Source: Streptococcus sp. Marseille-Q0941 (lineage in GTDB: Bacteria > Bacillota > Bacilli > Lactobacillales > Streptococcaceae). From it: a stretch of 64,000 nt of DNA. A program made the position numbers and the translations under genes. The stretch is taken from assembly GCF_943736975.1 (NCBI RefSeq), contig NZ_CALSFO010000003.1:434001-498000 (forward strand), written 5' to 3'. Every line of letters begins with the position of its first letter. Positions within the stretch are counted from its first letter, which is position 1. Below are positions 10,260 to 22,410 of this stretch, in pieces. The notes under the pieces were generated by a model. It saw only the letters and a list, made by a program, of their open reading frames with translations, made no database searches and was not told the origin of the DNA.

Positions 10260-11633
10260 ATGATTACACGTGAATTTGATACCATTGCTGCAATTTCCAC
10301 ACCTCTCGGAGAAGGAGCAATAGGTATTGTCCGCTTGAGCGGAACAGAAAGCTTTGCTATTGCGCAAAAAATTTTTAAAGGCAAGGACTTGAGCAAGGTT
10401 GCTAGCCACACACTTAACTACGGCCACATTACCGACCCTTTGACTGGTAAAGTGATGGATGAGGTTATGGTAGGTGCTATGAGGTCTCCTAAGACCTTCA
10501 CTCGTGAGGATATTATCGAGATTAACACCCACGGAGGGATTGCCGTGACCAATGAAATCCTGCAATTGGCTATCCGTGAAGGGGCTCGCATGGCAGAACC
10601 TGGTGAATTTACCAAGCGTGCCTTCCTCAATGGTCGTGTAGACTTGACTCAGGCTGAAGCTGTAATGGATATCATTCGTGCTAAGACTGACAAGGCTATG
10701 AATATAGCAGTCAAACAACTTGATGGATCCCTGTCTGACCTCATTAACAATACTCGTCAGGAAATTCTCAATACCTTGGCTCAGGTTGAGGTTAATATCG
10801 ATTACCCTGAGTATGACGATGTGGAAGAAGCCACTACTGCTGTTGTCCGTGAAAAAACTATGGAGTTTGAACAACTCTTGACCAATCTCCTAAAAACTGC
10901 ACGTCGTGGGAAAATCCTCCGCGAAGGAATTTCAACGGCCATTATTGGTCGTCCAAACGTTGGGAAATCAAGTCTCCTCAACAACCTCCTGCGCGAAGAC
11001 AAGGCTATCGTGACTGATATTGCAGGTACTACCCGTGACGTCATTGAGGAATATGTGAATATCAAGGGTGTTCCACTGAAATTGATTGATACTGCAGGTA
11101 TTCGTGAAACAGACGATATTGTGGAACAAATCGGTGTTGAACGCTCCAAGAAAGCCCTCAAGGAAGCTGACTTGGTTCTACTGGTGCTAAATGCTAGTGA
11201 ACCTCTGACTACTCAAGACCGACAACTTCTTGAAATTAGTCAAGATACTAATCGAATCATTCTTCTCAACAAAACTGACCTGCCAGAAGCTATTGAAACA
11301 AAGGAACTTCCTGAAGATATCATCCGCATTTCGGTTCTCAAAAATCAAAACATTGATAAGATTGAAGATCGAATCAATAATCTATTCTTCGAAAATGCAG
11401 GACTTGTTGAGCAAGATGCTACCTATCTATCCAACGCCCGTCATATTTCATTAATTGAAAAAGCAGTTGAAAGCCTGCAAGCTGTTAACGAAGGTCTCGA
11501 ACTCGGTATGCCAGTTGATTTACTTCAAGTTGATTTGACCCGTACCTGGGAAATTCTTGGAGAAATTACTGGTGATGCTGCGCCAGATGAGCTTATCACA
11601 CAATTATTTAGCCAATTCTGTTTAGGTAAATAA
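10260..11633 (+). CDS. mnmE: tRNA uridine-5-carboxymethylaminomethyl modification GTPase MnmE
   Basis: 457 residues, full length. With MnmG it modifies U34 of tRNAs reading NNA/NNG codons. It has an N-terminal THF-binding domain, a helical domain, and an inserted G domain with [13 protein letters not shown] (G1), DIAGTTRD (G2), DTAGIRET (G3) and NKTD (G4). The C-terminal motif FCLGK is the conserved C-x-G-K end. It is a monocistronic unit ending in a copy of the three-hairpin repeat. A 217-codon frame on the opposite strand is a shadow. Confidence 0.97.
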   Translation: MITREFDTIAAISTPLGEGAIGIVRLSGTESFAIAQKIFKGKDLSKVASHTLNYGHITDPLTGKVMDEVMVGAMRSPKTFTREDIIEINTHGGIAVTNEILQLAIREGARMAEPGEFTKRAFLNGRVDLTQAEAVMDIIRAKTDKAMNIAVKQLDGSLSDLINNTRQEILNTLAQVEVNIDYPEYDDVEEATTAVVREKTMEFEQLLTNLLKTARRGKILREGISTAIIGRPNVGKSSLLNNLLREDKAIVTDIAGTTRDVIEEYVNIKGVPLKLIDTAGIRETDDIVEQIGVERSKKALKEADLVLLVLNASEPLTTQDRQLLEISQDTNRIILLNKTDLPEAIETKELPEDIIRISVLKNQNIDKIEDRINNLFFENAGLVEQDATYLSNARHISLIEKAVESLQAVNEGLELGMPVDLLQVDLTRTWEILGEITGDAAPDELITQLFSQFCLGK

Positions 11634-11670
11634 CATAAAAACTAGGTCATAAAAATGCTAGTCACCTAAA

Positions 11671-11846
11671 AAGAGGTTGGGACAAAAAGATCCCGACCTC
11701 ACTTTTTATTATCAATCATAATTTGACGCGGTAGCTGATTGAACTTTTTGTTCGTCTTTTAGACTCCAAAAAGCTCCTAATCATCCTCGCGGGGCTGGGA
11801 CTACGAAATCAAGACTTTGTCTATCGATTTCTGTCCCACCGCCTTT
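11671..11846 (+). repeat. Three-hairpin intergenic repeat, copy B
   Basis: Follows mnmE on the same strand. Hairpin 1 is GAGGTTGGGA / TCCCGACCTC followed by a T-run, acting as terminator. The central hairpin pairs AACTTTTTG with CAAAAAG and GATT with AATC. Hairpin 3 runs from GGCTGGGACTACGAAATC to GATTTCTGTCCCACC. It fills most of the space between mnmE and hemH (11634-11921); nothing else is seen there. Confidence 0.8.
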
Positions 11847-11921
11847 TCTTTTACTTTCTAAATTATATCCTGCCTTAGCAGATATTTGAAACAAAATTTA
11901 CCAGTACTTTTCTATTTTCAC

Positions 11922-13016
11922 TTAGTCTTTAGGTAATTTGCCAGCTTTTTCAAGCATTTTTTTGATTAAATAAGGCATCTTGACATTTTCACGACCTTTT
12001 TTCTCAATTAATTTTTTAACAAATTCTGGCATTTGTAAGTCTTGTGATTCATCTAAAATATTCTTAGTTTCCTCCGAAGGGACTAATTCATCAAAGGTCT
12101 CTTCTTCTGGGAAGAATTCTCTAAATTCTTTATGTTCGTTAGCTCGGACAGTATTAACCAAGGCATCAATCAAACGAGAATCTGTATTTGGCATTGGTGG
12201 ACGATGGTAGTTCACCTCCAATTCCTGACATAACTCATAACATTCCACATCGTTATCAAACAAGACTTCAATATGCTCACTGATAAAACTAATAGGCACA
12301 AAAATATAATGCTCTGGATGTTCTTCCTGTTCTCTAAGATACTCCAATACATCTGGTTTAATCCATGGAATACCAATATCACTTTCACTCTGCCAGGTGT
12401 TGGTATATTGCTCTAGTTTCAAGCCTAATTTCTCAGCAATTAACTTGCTATTTTCGAAAATCTGGTCGATATAGGGATCGCCAAAATCCAAGGCAAAAAT
12501 GGGCACACTGTGGGCAGAAAAGATGACTTTAAAGCTATCTTGTTTCACCTTTTCTTTTAAAATCTTAGCAATTTCAGCTGCCCAATAGTTTAATAGTGCT
12601 TCTTCTTGATACCAGTCCTTAATAACTAAAAACTGAATTTGTTTGCTTTCCAGAAACTTTTCGTACCCCATGACAGAGTAAAAGGAATAGTGTGGCTCCA
12701 AAATCAAGCAAATACACTTTTCGATTCCATCTGCTTCCATTTGCCGAATTATATCCGGAATAAAAGGGGTTGAAAATTTATTGGCAAAATAGACACTATA
12801 TTCATTTCCCAACCTAGCTTCTACCAAGGCAACTTCTTCACGGGTAATTTTTTGAAGTGGAGTTCCTCCAATTCGTACATAATTGTCATAGAGGGTTTGA
12901 ATCTCGTGGTCTTGAGGTCTCACCCCATGACGAATGTTTGTGAAAAAATCAGCTACGCCTTCAAAGGTAATCTCTTCTGGTGAACCAAATGTCATCATTA
13001 AAATTGCTTTTTTCAT
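11922..13016 (-). CDS. hemH: Ferrochelatase (HemH/CpfC type) with a C-terminal extension
   Basis: Inserts Fe2+ into a porphyrin. In Gram-positives the substrate is coproporphyrin III. 364 residues, longer than the usual ~310. The catalytic histidine is H169 in [10 protein letters not shown] and the paired acid is in [11 protein letters not shown] (E247/E250). From about residue 302 a charged tail carries two similar segments, each starting MP and containing KK(L/M)(I/L)EK, absent from ferrochelatases I know. No other haem-synthesis gene is in the window; streptococci generally lack the pathway, so it may act on imported porphyrins. Convergent with mnmE. Confidence 0.9.
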   Translation of the reverse strand: MKKAILMMTFGSPEEITFEGVADFFTNIRHGVRPQDHEIQTLYDNYVRIGGTPLQKITREEVALVEARLGNEYSVYFANKFSTPFIPDIIRQMEADGIEKCICLILEPHYSFYSVMGYEKFLESKQIQFLVIKDWYQEEALLNYWAAEIAKILKEKVKQDSFKVIFSAHSVPIFALDFGDPYIDQIFENSKLIAEKLGLKLEQYTNTWQSESDIGIPWIKPDVLEYLREQEEHPEHYIFVPISFISEHIEVLFDNDVECYELCQELEVNYHRPPMPNTDSRLIDALVNTVRANEHKEFREFFPEEETFDELVPSEETKNILDESQDLQMPEFVKKLIEKKGRENVKMPYLIKKMLEKAGKLPKD

Positions 13017-13111
13017 CTCTGTATCCTTGTGATGTTTTTATCTTTTTTATTGTATCACTAAACAACTCATAAGTAAACGCTAACATAAGGATTTTATCTC
13101 CCTTTTGACTT

Positions 13112-13140
13112 TTGTTTTTCTCTTCTTTCTATGATACAAT
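13112..13140 (+). promoter_or_regulatory. pepT promoter
   Basis: TTGTTT, 17-bp spacer, TACAAT preceded by TGA (extended -10). Confidence 0.65.
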
Positions 13141-13170
13141 GGTTTTAAAGAAGGAAAAAAAGGAGTTATG

Positions 13171-14394
13171 ATGAAATATCCAACATTACTAGAGCGTTTT
13201 TTAACTTATGTTAAGGTTAACACACGTTCAGACGAAAATTCTACTACTACACCAAGCACTCAGAGTCAAGTAGACTTTGCCACTAATGTCCTCATCCCAG
13301 AAATGAAACGTGTCGGTTTGCAAAATGTCTATTATTTGCCAAACGGTTTTGCTATCGGTACACTTCCAGCTAACGATCCTAGTTTGACTCGTAAAATTGG
13401 TTTTATCTCTCACATGGATACTGCAGATTTTAATGCGGAAGGGGTTAACCCGCAAGTTATTGAAAACTACGATGGCGGAGTTATTGAACTTGGGAATTCT
13501 GGTTTCAAACTTGATCCAGCTGATTTCAAGAGTCTTGAAAAATACTCTGGACAAACGTTAATTACGACAGACGGGACCACCCTTCTCGGTGCTGATGACA
13601 AATCAGGCATCGCCGAAATCATGACAGCTATCGAATACTTGAACGCTCATCCTGAAATTAAACACTGTGAAATCCGTGTCGGCTTTGGACCTGATGAAGA
13701 AATCGGTGTCGGTGCCAACAAATTTGATGCTGAGGACTTCAATGTTGACTTTGCTTATACAGTTGACGGTGGGCCTCTTGGTGAACTTCAGTATGAAACG
13801 TTCTCTGCTGCGGGTGCAGAGCTCCATTTCCAAGGTCGTAATGTTCACCCAGGAACAGCTAAAGGACAAATGGTTAACGCCCTTCAGTTAGCCATTGATT
13901 TCCACAATCAACTTCCTGCTGGTGACCGACCTGAACTGACTGAGGGTTACCAAGGCTTCTACCATCTCATGGATGTGACAGGTACGGTCGAGGAAGCGCG
14001 TGCTAGCTACATCATTCGTGACTTTGAAAAAGAGGCTTTCGAAGCGCGTAAAGCTGCTATGCAAGCTATTGCTGATAAGATGAACCAAGAACTTGGTAAC
14101 AATCGTGTAACGTTAACATTGACAGACCAGTACTACAACATGAAAGAAGTCATTGAAAAGGATATGACTCCAATCACCATCGCTAAATCAGTAATAGAAA
14201 GTCTTGATATTACACCAATTATCGAGCCTATTCGTGGTGGAACAGATGGTTCTAAGATTTCCTTTATGGGAATTCCAACGCCAAATATCTTTGCTGGCGG
14301 TGAAAACATGCATGGCCGTTTTGAATATGTCAGCCTTCAAACAATGGAACGTGCAGTTGATACTATTATTGGAATTGTAGCTTATAAAGACTAG
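13171..14394 (+). CDS. pepT: Peptidase T (tripeptidase)
   Basis: 407-residue cytosolic zinc aminotripeptidase of the M20 family. Metal ligands lie in [20 protein letters not shown] (bridging Asp), [10 protein letters not shown] (catalytic/bridging Glu) and the C-terminal [13 protein letters not shown] and [12 protein letters not shown]. Two adjacent ATGs are possible; the second (13171) has AAAGGAG at five bases and is preferred. Own promoter, and a terminator shared with pht. Provides amino acids from imported peptides. Confidence 0.96.
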   Translation: MKYPTLLERFLTYVKVNTRSDENSTTTPSTQSQVDFATNVLIPEMKRVGLQNVYYLPNGFAIGTLPANDPSLTRKIGFISHMDTADFNAEGVNPQVIENYDGGVIELGNSGFKLDPADFKSLEKYSGQTLITTDGTTLLGADDKSGIAEIMTAIEYLNAHPEIKHCEIRVGFGPDEEIGVGANKFDAEDFNVDFAYTVDGGPLGELQYETFSAAGAELHFQGRNVHPGTAKGQMVNALQLAIDFHNQLPAGDRPELTEGYQGFYHLMDVTGTVEEARASYIIRDFEKEAFEARKAAMQAIADKMNQELGNNRVTLTLTDQYYNMKEVIEKDMTPITIAKSVIESLDITPIIEPIRGGTDGSKISFMGIPTPNIFAGGENMHGRFEYVSLQTMERAVDTIIGIVAYKD

Positions 14395-14432
14395 AAAAAG
14401 ACGAGGTGGCTAAGCTACTTCGTCTTTTTTTA
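14394..14432. terminator. Bidirectional terminator between pepT and pht
   Basis: GACGAGGTGGC, TAA loop, GCTACTTCGTC: an 11-bp stem with G-U pairs, flanked by A and T runs. It serves both convergent genes and overlaps the last codon of pht. Confidence 0.8.
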
Positions 14433-17400
14433 TTCTGCGACTTTTTCTGTTGATTCAGGATTCAGTTCAGTTGTTGTTTCAGCAGTATTTTCAGTTGTTG
14501 TATGCGCTGAGCTCTCTACTTGCTCTTCAGTACTTGCTTGACTTGGTGTTTCTTGTCTTGTTTCAACTTGTGCAGCTTGGTTTGATGATGCTTTTGATCT
14601 GATTTCTTGGTTCAATAAGAGAATTTCTTGAGCAACTGCTAGAAGAGCCTGCTTATCCTTACTTGCTGCTGCTAATTTATCAAACAGAGCATCTACTTTT
14701 TCAAAGTCAGCATCTGAACCATGATTCAATTCCAAATAACTATGGAGAGCAATGATACCGTTATAAAGCTGTTGATAGAGAGCTACAACCTCTGGATCTT
14801 GTTTTGCATTTTCACGCTCATTCTGAATAGTCTGTGAAATACGTTTTAGAAGATCTTGGACTTGTGTATTTAATTCATCAAGATCTGCGTCTTCTTTCTC
14901 CAAAGCAGCTTTCAGATTTTTCACTTCGTCAGCCAGTGAAGCTTTAACCCCCTCTTCCTTGACTTGATTCACTAATTCGTCAGCTTTTGTTACGAGACCT
15001 TCTACCTGCCCTTTTAAGACATGATTACTTTGTTCCTCAGGTTTGATATCGTCATACAAACCTTTCAAGAACTCATAAACAGCAGTTTTAGCACTATGAC
15101 CATCCACTTTTTCTGTATCTAAGATTGTTTCAGAAGTCTTGCTTGCAACCGGCTCATTTTTCAGTGCTTCTTCAACTTCTAGTTTTGTTTGATAGATTTC
15201 TGGAAAGAGTTTGTTCAAGTCAGTTGCCTTAAGGAAGGATTGGGACTGATAAAGTGTCCAAGTTAAGTTGGCAACTTTACTGCGGAGATTGTCATTTAAG
15301 CGTCCATCAGATAGATGTTGGTAGAAATACTTGATGTATTCGACTGTTGTAACGCCAGTACGGTCATTAAAGTCTTGCAGAGCTTGTAACTTAGCTTCAA
15401 CTGCATCTAAACCTGCTTCATCTTGCGCCAGTTTATTTTCTTGGAGCTGAGTCAAGAGATCCTTTTTAGGAAGTCCATAAGCATCTGTATCCAAGGTATT
15501 GATCTTATCTACTAAAGCTTGATATTTTTTGTCTAAAGGACTGATTTCTGTTGGTTTGACACTAGAGTCAATATGGATATACTGCTTATCAAACAAATCC
15601 AAAGCAGCAAGATATCCTGCAGTAGAGTTGGTTGAGAGTTTCTTCATATTTTCAGAGAATTGCCCCAAAGCAAGTTCAATCTGTCTTTGCAGACTTGGTT
15701 TATCTTTATAAAGCTCGCGGCTCTCTGCTAAGAGTTGATCAACCTTATACTGTACTGCTTTTTCATCAAAAGCACCAGGTTGGTAAGTTGACTGTAATGC
15801 AGGAATTTTGTTTTTCAAAGCGACTTCATAACCTTTAGTTTGAACCTTGATATAGTGGTTATGGTCTCCATGAGGAATGACGAAACTACCATTTTCAACC
15901 TGCAAACTATAAGGAGAAACTCCATCACGAAGAGCGGTTGTGTAGAGTTCGTTTAGGAAATCAAGTTCTGGATCTCCAGTCTGAAGTGGAATTCTAACGT
16001 GTTCCTTACGAACCGCGTAAGGGTGAATGTGAGTTGGGTCATAAGCTTGGTCTGGATTACCAAATACAAAGAATCCATTTGAAATACGAATCGCTTCAAG
16101 TGGAACACCATAGGTTTTAGAGATGTAAGCTATCTTTTCTTCATCACTCGCGTCTCTTGAAAAAGCATCTACATCTTTTGCTAGTGGTCTAACGGGTTCT
16201 GTCTGTTGATGACCGTGAAGATGTTCTTGTGCAGCCTTAATCTGCTCCGATGATAAATCTTTCTTAAAGAAATAATGGGCATGGTCTCCATGTGAAACGA
16301 CGAAACCTTGGTCGTCCTCGCTAATCACTCGGTCAGCTGCAAAGTCATGGTCATGTTCTTCTTCATCGTGATGATGGTCTGCATTCCCATGGTCTTCTTC
16401 GTGATGGTGATCTGCATCTTCGTGGTCATGGTGGTGTTCATGGCCTTCACTTGGTTTACTTGGAGTTTCTACAGAATTTGATGGTGTTACAAGACCTGAA
16501 AGTGGTATTAAACGTGCAATCTTTTGTTCCAAAGCAGACATGCTACTATAAGGGATGAAATGGTAGTGATTTCCATGAGGGATAGCAACTCCACTAGCCG
16601 TACGACTGGTAATTTTAGCTGGATCAAATACTAGACCGTCAGATTCTCGATAGCGTTGACTAACTGGTAAAGCGTAAAGTTGATCTAGAAGACTTTGAAG
16701 ATTATTTTCTTCTCGTACTGGACTGCTTGTAGCTGGTTTTTCTACTTGATGACTTGGTTCAACACTTGGAATCGGTTTGTAGTCTGTCGAACTTGGTTGA
16801 CTTCCTCTTCCGGCAAGATAAGCTTGAGCAGCAGCTAATTCACTTGAAGATAAGGCGCTTTTTGGTACGTAGTGATAATGGCCTCCATGAGGAACGATAT
16901 AAGCATCACCCGTATCCTCTAGAATATCCGCAGGATTAAAGACGTAGCCATCATCCGTTGTATATCTACCTTGTGCTCGAGCAGCGAGGACTTCCTTAAA
17001 GTCACTGCCTCTATCCGATGTGTGTTCTTGCTTTTGGTGCTCAATTTGCTCTTTGGTACGAATATTATCTGCATGACTCGCATCTTTCAAATAGACATAA
17101 TATTTACCATCCACTTTGATGATGTAGCCACCTTTAATCTCATTGACGATATCTTCATCTTTTAACTGGTAGTTTGGATCCTTTAGGACCAAGTCTTCAC
17201 TAAAGATAGCATCATAAGGGACCTTGCCATTGTAAAAATGAAAATGATCACCGTGGGAAGTCACATAGCCTTGATCTGTAATCTTAGTAACAATCTGTTC
17301 GGCTTCTATTCCTTCTTTTTGATTGACTTGATCAGGTGTCAGATTTTCATTCTTTTTAGCACCCGATTCCTTGCTCTCAACATAAGATACTCGGTTGTTT

Positions 17401-17501
17401 TCTTTGTTTTCATATGTTTGATGCTGATTTAGTATATAAGTACAAACACTTAAGGTGAGAACTATAGCAGATCCTGCTAGATATTTTTTATTCATTTTCA
17501 T
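14430..17501 (-). CDS. Polyhistidine triad surface protein (PhtD/PhtE-like)
   Basis: 1023-residue zinc-binding surface protein that stores or hands zinc to AdcAII and, in pneumococcus, also recruits factor H. Signal segment with an LSVC motif (Cys20) seen in Pht proteins. Five H-x-x-H-x-H triads sit at residues 83, 205, 309, 404 and 544, each followed by aromatics; an extra HIH lies at 491. Residues 353-386 are an unusual His/Asp/Glu-rich linker with about half histidine. The C-terminal ~450 residues are helical and coiled, ending in a Thr/Glu-rich tail; no LPxTG anchor is visible. Seven bases separate it from adcAII, so both follow the zinc-regulated promoter. Start supported by GAGGAG. Confidence 0.9.
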   Translation of the reverse strand: MKMNKKYLAGSAIVLTLSVCTYILNQHQTYENKENNRVSYVESKESGAKKNENLTPDQVNQKEGIEAEQIVTKITDQGYVTSHGDHFHFYNGKVPYDAIFSEDLVLKDPNYQLKDEDIVNEIKGGYIIKVDGKYYVYLKDASHADNIRTKEQIEHQKQEHTSDRGSDFKEVLAARAQGRYTTDDGYVFNPADILEDTGDAYIVPHGGHYHYVPKSALSSSELAAAQAYLAGRGSQPSSTDYKPIPSVEPSHQVEKPATSSPVREENNLQSLLDQLYALPVSQRYRESDGLVFDPAKITSRTASGVAIPHGNHYHFIPYSSMSALEQKIARLIPLSGLVTPSNSVETPSKPSEGHEHHHDHEDADHHHEEDHGNADHHHDEEEHDHDFAADRVISEDDQGFVVSHGDHAHYFFKKDLSSEQIKAAQEHLHGHQQTEPVRPLAKDVDAFSRDASDEEKIAYISKTYGVPLEAIRISNGFFVFGNPDQAYDPTHIHPYAVRKEHVRIPLQTGDPELDFLNELYTTALRDGVSPYSLQVENGSFVIPHGDHNHYIKVQTKGYEVALKNKIPALQSTYQPGAFDEKAVQYKVDQLLAESRELYKDKPSLQRQIELALGQFSENMKKLSTNSTAGYLAALDLFDKQYIHIDSSVKPTEISPLDKKYQALVDKINTLDTDAYGLPKKDLLTQLQENKLAQDEAGLDAVEAKLQALQDFNDRTGVTTVEYIKYFYQHLSDGRLNDNLRSKVANLTWTLYQSQSFLKATDLNKLFPEIYQTKLEVEEALKNEPVASKTSETILDTEKVDGHSAKTAVYEFLKGLYDDIKPEEQSNHVLKGQVEGLVTKADELVNQVKEEGVKASLADEVKNLKAALEKEDADLDELNTQVQDLLKRISQTIQNERENAKQDPEVVALYQQLYNGIIALHSYLELNHGSDADFEKVDALFDKLAAASKDKQALLAVAQEILLLNQEIRSKASSNQAAQVETRQETPSQASTEEQVESSAHTTTENTAETTTELNPESTEKVAE

Positions 17502-17508
17502 AAACTCC

Positions 17509-18438
17509 TCATTTCAATTCTTCAGCTAGAATAGCTATATTTTCTTCTAAATTTTCCAAGTAGGACTTGTCGTTTTGTGGGTCGGCCTCTAAAGGATTGA
17601 GGGTTTTAAGACTCACACCTGTTGATTTGACAAGTGTATCAGCAACCTTAGACGAAACATTACTCTCTGTAAAGATGGTTTTAACCTTATAATTCTTTAC
17701 AAATTCTTGAATCTCTGTTAACTGTCTCGGACTTGGTTCTTGGTCAGGAGAAATGCCAGCAATTCCAAGTTGATTTAGTCCAAATCGTTTTGCCAAATAT
17801 GAAAAAGCTGTGTGTTGGGTTACAAAGGTCTTTTGTTTGGCTTTTTCAAAGATGGGTTGATATTTTTTGGTTAAATCATGAGCTTTGGTACTAAAACTTT
17901 GTGCATTTTTCTGATAAGTTTCTTTGTTTGCGCTGTCTAGTTCGGATAACTTGTCAGCGATAATCTGTGCTTCTTCTGCAACCTTTTCAGGATCAAGCCA
18001 GGTATGAGGATCATACAAGGTTTTCTCATCAATTCCATCTCCGGCTTCCATATCTTCTAATCCAGGTACGCGCTCCAAGGTCATACCTTCTGATGCTTCT
18101 AAGACTTTTACTTTAGACTTTTGCAGACTTGGATCCAAACTTCCCGCCCATGATTCTAAGGTATGGGAATGATAGACGAAAACATCTGCATCATAAATGG
18201 CTGCAATGTCATTTGCGGATGGTTCGTAAGAATGGATACCTGAACTAGATTGAATCATCCGAACGTCATTTAGGTCGCCAGATATTTCTTTGACCATAGC
18301 ATAGACAGGATAAAAACTAGTCACAATCTTCATTCCCTTAGTTTCATGACGATTCTCTTGACTGGCTTTTTGTCCACACGCTCCTAAGGCAAGCGCAAAG
18401 CAAGCAATCATGAACCATAGGATACTTCTTTTTATCAT
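17509..18438 (-). CDS. adcAII: Zinc-binding lipoprotein AdcAII (Lmb family)
   Basis: 309-residue solute-binding protein of the cluster A-I (ZnuA-like) family that captures Zn2+ for the AdcCB transporter. Lipoprotein signal with lipobox LGAC. Zinc ligands are visible as histidines in GIHSYEP, YHSHTLESW and VTQHTAFSYLA, and glutamate in IFTESNVSS. It lacks the long His-rich loop of AdcA, as expected for AdcAII. Start: ATG at 18438 with AAGGAG five bases upstream; a GTG two codons earlier overlaps the ribosome site. First gene of a two-gene zinc operon with pht. Confidence 0.93.
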   Translation of the reverse strand: MIKRSILWFMIACFALALGACGQKASQENRHETKGMKIVTSFYPVYAMVKEISGDLNDVRMIQSSSGIHSYEPSANDIAAIYDADVFVYHSHTLESWAGSLDPSLQKSKVKVLEASEGMTLERVPGLEDMEAGDGIDEKTLYDPHTWLDPEKVAEEAQIIADKLSELDSANKETYQKNAQSFSTKAHDLTKKYQPIFEKAKQKTFVTQHTAFSYLAKRFGLNQLGIAGISPDQEPSPRQLTEIQEFVKNYKVKTIFTESNVSSKVADTLVKSTGVSLKTLNPLEADPQNDKSYLENLEENIAILAEELK

Positions 18439-18447
18439 AAACACTCC

Positions 18448-18512
18448 TTAACTAGTATTTAACCATTTAATTAACTAGTAAACATTCTACTCCAAAAAAT
18501 TTACGATGTCAA
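18448..18512 (-). promoter_or_regulatory. adcAII-pht promoter with two AdcR-like operators
   Basis: Minus strand: TTGACA (18512-18507), exactly 17 bp, TAGAAT (18489-18484). Directly downstream are two near-matches to the AdcR palindrome TTAACTAGTTAA: at 18471-18482 (TTAACTAGTAAA on +) and 18448-18459 (TTAACTAGTATT on +), the second next to the ribosome site. Positions over the transcription start fit zinc-dependent repression. Confidence 0.8.
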
Positions 18513-18549
18513 GTTATAAATTCAGTTTTTTCCAAAATTTTACCCAAAA

Positions 18550-18576
18550 GAAAAAGCATCCTAAAAGATGCTTTCT
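18550..18576 (-). terminator. Terminator of the 319-residue membrane protein gene
   Basis: AAAGCATC / GATGCTTT stem with a six-base loop, followed on the minus strand by TTTTTCTTTT. It overlaps the stop codon. Confidence 0.8.
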
Positions 18577-19535
18577 TATAAACTACCAATGTTGATCTCA
18601 GGAAATTTTTTGGGAAGAAGTTTCCAGAATTCTTCTAATTGCTCTTCTACTCTATTGGTATTTCTAATAGTTAAGCTATACTTTTTAGAACTATCCTTTC
18701 GAGTGTATACAAACTGATAAACTTTATTAAAACGGCTAAAACTTGTACTCACTAAATAGATCCTCCACACATCTCTAAGATCAAGGGCCTGAGTTCCTTT
18801 GTAGTAAGTAATGAGATGGTTTTTATATAAAATAACTTTCAAGTCCTGGTCGTAAAAATCAGCTTGAGTATCAAGCAGCTCAAGATTTCCTTCTAATTCA
18901 GGGTAGAGACGATAAAGCTCTTTGAATGATTCAATAGATTTCTTAAGGATGATAAAAGCTGCGACTAAAGTCATTAATCCCATACCAGAAAAAATCACAA
19001 TACCAAAAATATAGCTCAAGCTGTCTCGAGAATATTCACTTAAACTGAGATACATTCTTGTATTCATATTACGAGCGACAACCGACTCAGCAGGAAGGAT
19101 CGAACGAATAAACTCATCTAAATTAATAATCTTAGTATTTTTCGAAGTATTGATAAAATTGGTCTTGGTGAGGGGTTCTAACTGTATACCTGTAAGAATA
19201 ACAGGATTATCAGCAAGATCTTCTGCATTTTCAAGAAGTTTATTGATTGATTCATCCTTTATTTTTGACTCAACTACAGCAAATTTCCCTTGACCTTCAT
19301 TGCTGTATTGTACAATATAAACTACAGTTCCACCATCAACTTCACCAACAGGTTCAGGATAGATACCGTAAACTGGCATGGTAACTTCTCTTCCCGTTTC
19401 AGTCGTATCCGCAAACCTCTCTGTTGGTTTCTTATGAATTTGACCTAAGAATCCTGAAATAGCAGCAATTGAAAAAAATACTAGCGAAATCAAGAGTGCA
19501 GAAATAAAACCCTTATTCCTTTTTTCTGTAAACAT
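18576..19535 (-). CDS. Hypothetical membrane protein with two membrane helices
   Basis: 319 residues, not recognised. An N-terminal membrane helix (residues ~10-30) is followed by a ~140-residue extracytoplasmic domain. A second helix (FGIVIFSGMGLMTLVAAFIIL, around residue 180) precedes a ~120-residue cytoplasmic domain rich in aromatic and basic residues, resembling PH-like/bPH domains in length only. It is flanked by its own terminator and an upstream terminator after ribF, so it is probably transcribed alone. Function unknown. Confidence 0.7.
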   Translation of the reverse strand: MFTEKRNKGFISALLISLVFFSIAAISGFLGQIHKKPTERFADTTETGREVTMPVYGIYPEPVGEVDGGTVVYIVQYSNEGQGKFAVVESKIKDESINKLLENAEDLADNPVILTGIQLEPLTKTNFINTSKNTKIINLDEFIRSILPAESVVARNMNTRMYLSLSEYSRDSLSYIFGIVIFSGMGLMTLVAAFIILKKSIESFKELYRLYPELEGNLELLDTQADFYDQDLKVILYKNHLITYYKGTQALDLRDVWRIYLVSTSFSRFNKVYQFVYTRKDSSKKYSLTIRNTNRVEEQLEEFWKLLPKKFPEINIGSL

Positions 19536-19624
19536 GATTGTCTCCTTTAGTATCTTATTAAAATTATATCAGACTTAAACTTATATCTCATCTTTTATCC
19601 TATTTTCTCAGTATTTTATCATAA

Positions 19625-19652
19625 AAAAGCTCGAACTTTCATTCGAACTGTT
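19625..19652 (-). terminator. ribF terminator
   Basis: Minus strand: GTTCGAA, loop TGAAAG, TTCGAGC, then TTTTTT. Seven-bp stem with one G-U pair. Confidence 0.75.
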
Positions 19653-19657
19653 ACTTT

Positions 19658-20575
19658 TTATTTTCGCGCAGCTTTTTCATCTTCTTCAAGCTGTTTTACC
19701 AGTTGTTCAACACTATCAAATTTTACCATATCTCGAATACGATCCAACCAATAGACAGTCACTGTTTCGCCATAAATATCTTCGTTAAAATCAAAGATAT
19801 TCACTTCAAAACGTTCTTCTTCTCCATCAAAGGTTACGTTCTTACCGACACTTGCCATTCCTCGATAGAGTTTTCTCTTAATTTCGATATCAACAGTATA
19901 AACACCGTCTGCCGGCATATAAGTACGGTCCAAAAGAACCAGATTGGCAGTGGGATATCCAATTGTTCGTCCACGGGCATTCCCATGTACAACAATTCCT
20001 TTTGTTGGAAGAGGACTTCCTAGTAACTGACCTGCTTCTTTCACATCCCCTTCAAGGATCGCTTGTCGAATACGAGTAGAGCTAATCTTCCCTTTTTCAT
20101 CTTCTACAGCAGAAACGACAACTACCTCTCCATCAAAGATTTCTTTTAAATCTTCTGCTGATTTTCTATCAGAACCTAAACTATAGTCAAATCCCACTAC
20201 AATTGTATCTGCTTTAGCTTCTTTGACAAAGCTATCTACGAACTCTTGAGCTGTCATATTTGCAATACGACTTGAGAAATCCATCAGATAGAGATTTTCG
20301 ACTCCAGCTCTCTTAAGCTTACGTTCACGTTCTTCAGCATTTAAAATATGAAGAAGATTCTCTGGCGAATAAGAATTTAAGGTTAATTTTGGCGATTCAT
20401 GGAAAGTGATTAAGGCAACACTCAATCTTTTCTTAGCAGCTATTTCACCAGCAATGCTAAATAATTTTTGATGCCCTAGGTGAATACCGTCAAAATATCC
20501 CAATACAAGGACGGTTGGACCTGGTGTTGCAATGTCTTTTTCAGTTTTTATAGGTATTGTTACAATCATAGTCAT
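19658..20575 (-). CDS. ribF: Bifunctional riboflavin kinase/FAD synthetase
   Basis: 305 residues. It makes FMN from riboflavin and then FAD. The N-terminal nucleotidyltransferase domain has GYFDGIHLGHQ and the ISSTRIRQA motif. The C-terminal flavokinase domain has GRTIGYPTANL, including the PTAN metal site. Start at 20575 (MTMIV) or two codons later. It is alone, about 50 bp downstream of pyrDb, with its own terminator. Confidence 0.95.
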   Translation of the reverse strand: MTMIVTIPIKTEKDIATPGPTVLVLGYFDGIHLGHQKLFSIAGEIAAKKRLSVALITFHESPKLTLNSYSPENLLHILNAEERERKLKRAGVENLYLMDFSSRIANMTAQEFVDSFVKEAKADTIVVGFDYSLGSDRKSAEDLKEIFDGEVVVVSAVEDEKGKISSTRIRQAILEGDVKEAGQLLGSPLPTKGIVVHGNARGRTIGYPTANLVLLDRTYMPADGVYTVDIEIKRKLYRGMASVGKNVTFDGEEERFEVNIFDFNEDIYGETVTVYWLDRIRDMVKFDSVEQLVKQLEEDEKAARK

Positions 20576-20624
20576 ATTATATCAAAAAGAAGAAGGCATT
20601 CAAAATATTACGAATTTAAAAAGA

Positions 20625-22372
<1,748 letters not shown>

Positions 22373-22410
22373 AACTTTTCCTCCTTAAATTTTAAGGGGA
22401 TCAGATAAAG

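Noticed and set aside
10221..10874. 217-codon open frame opposite mnmE
   Set aside because: Antisense shadow of the conserved mnmE N-terminus; no start context or family resemblance.
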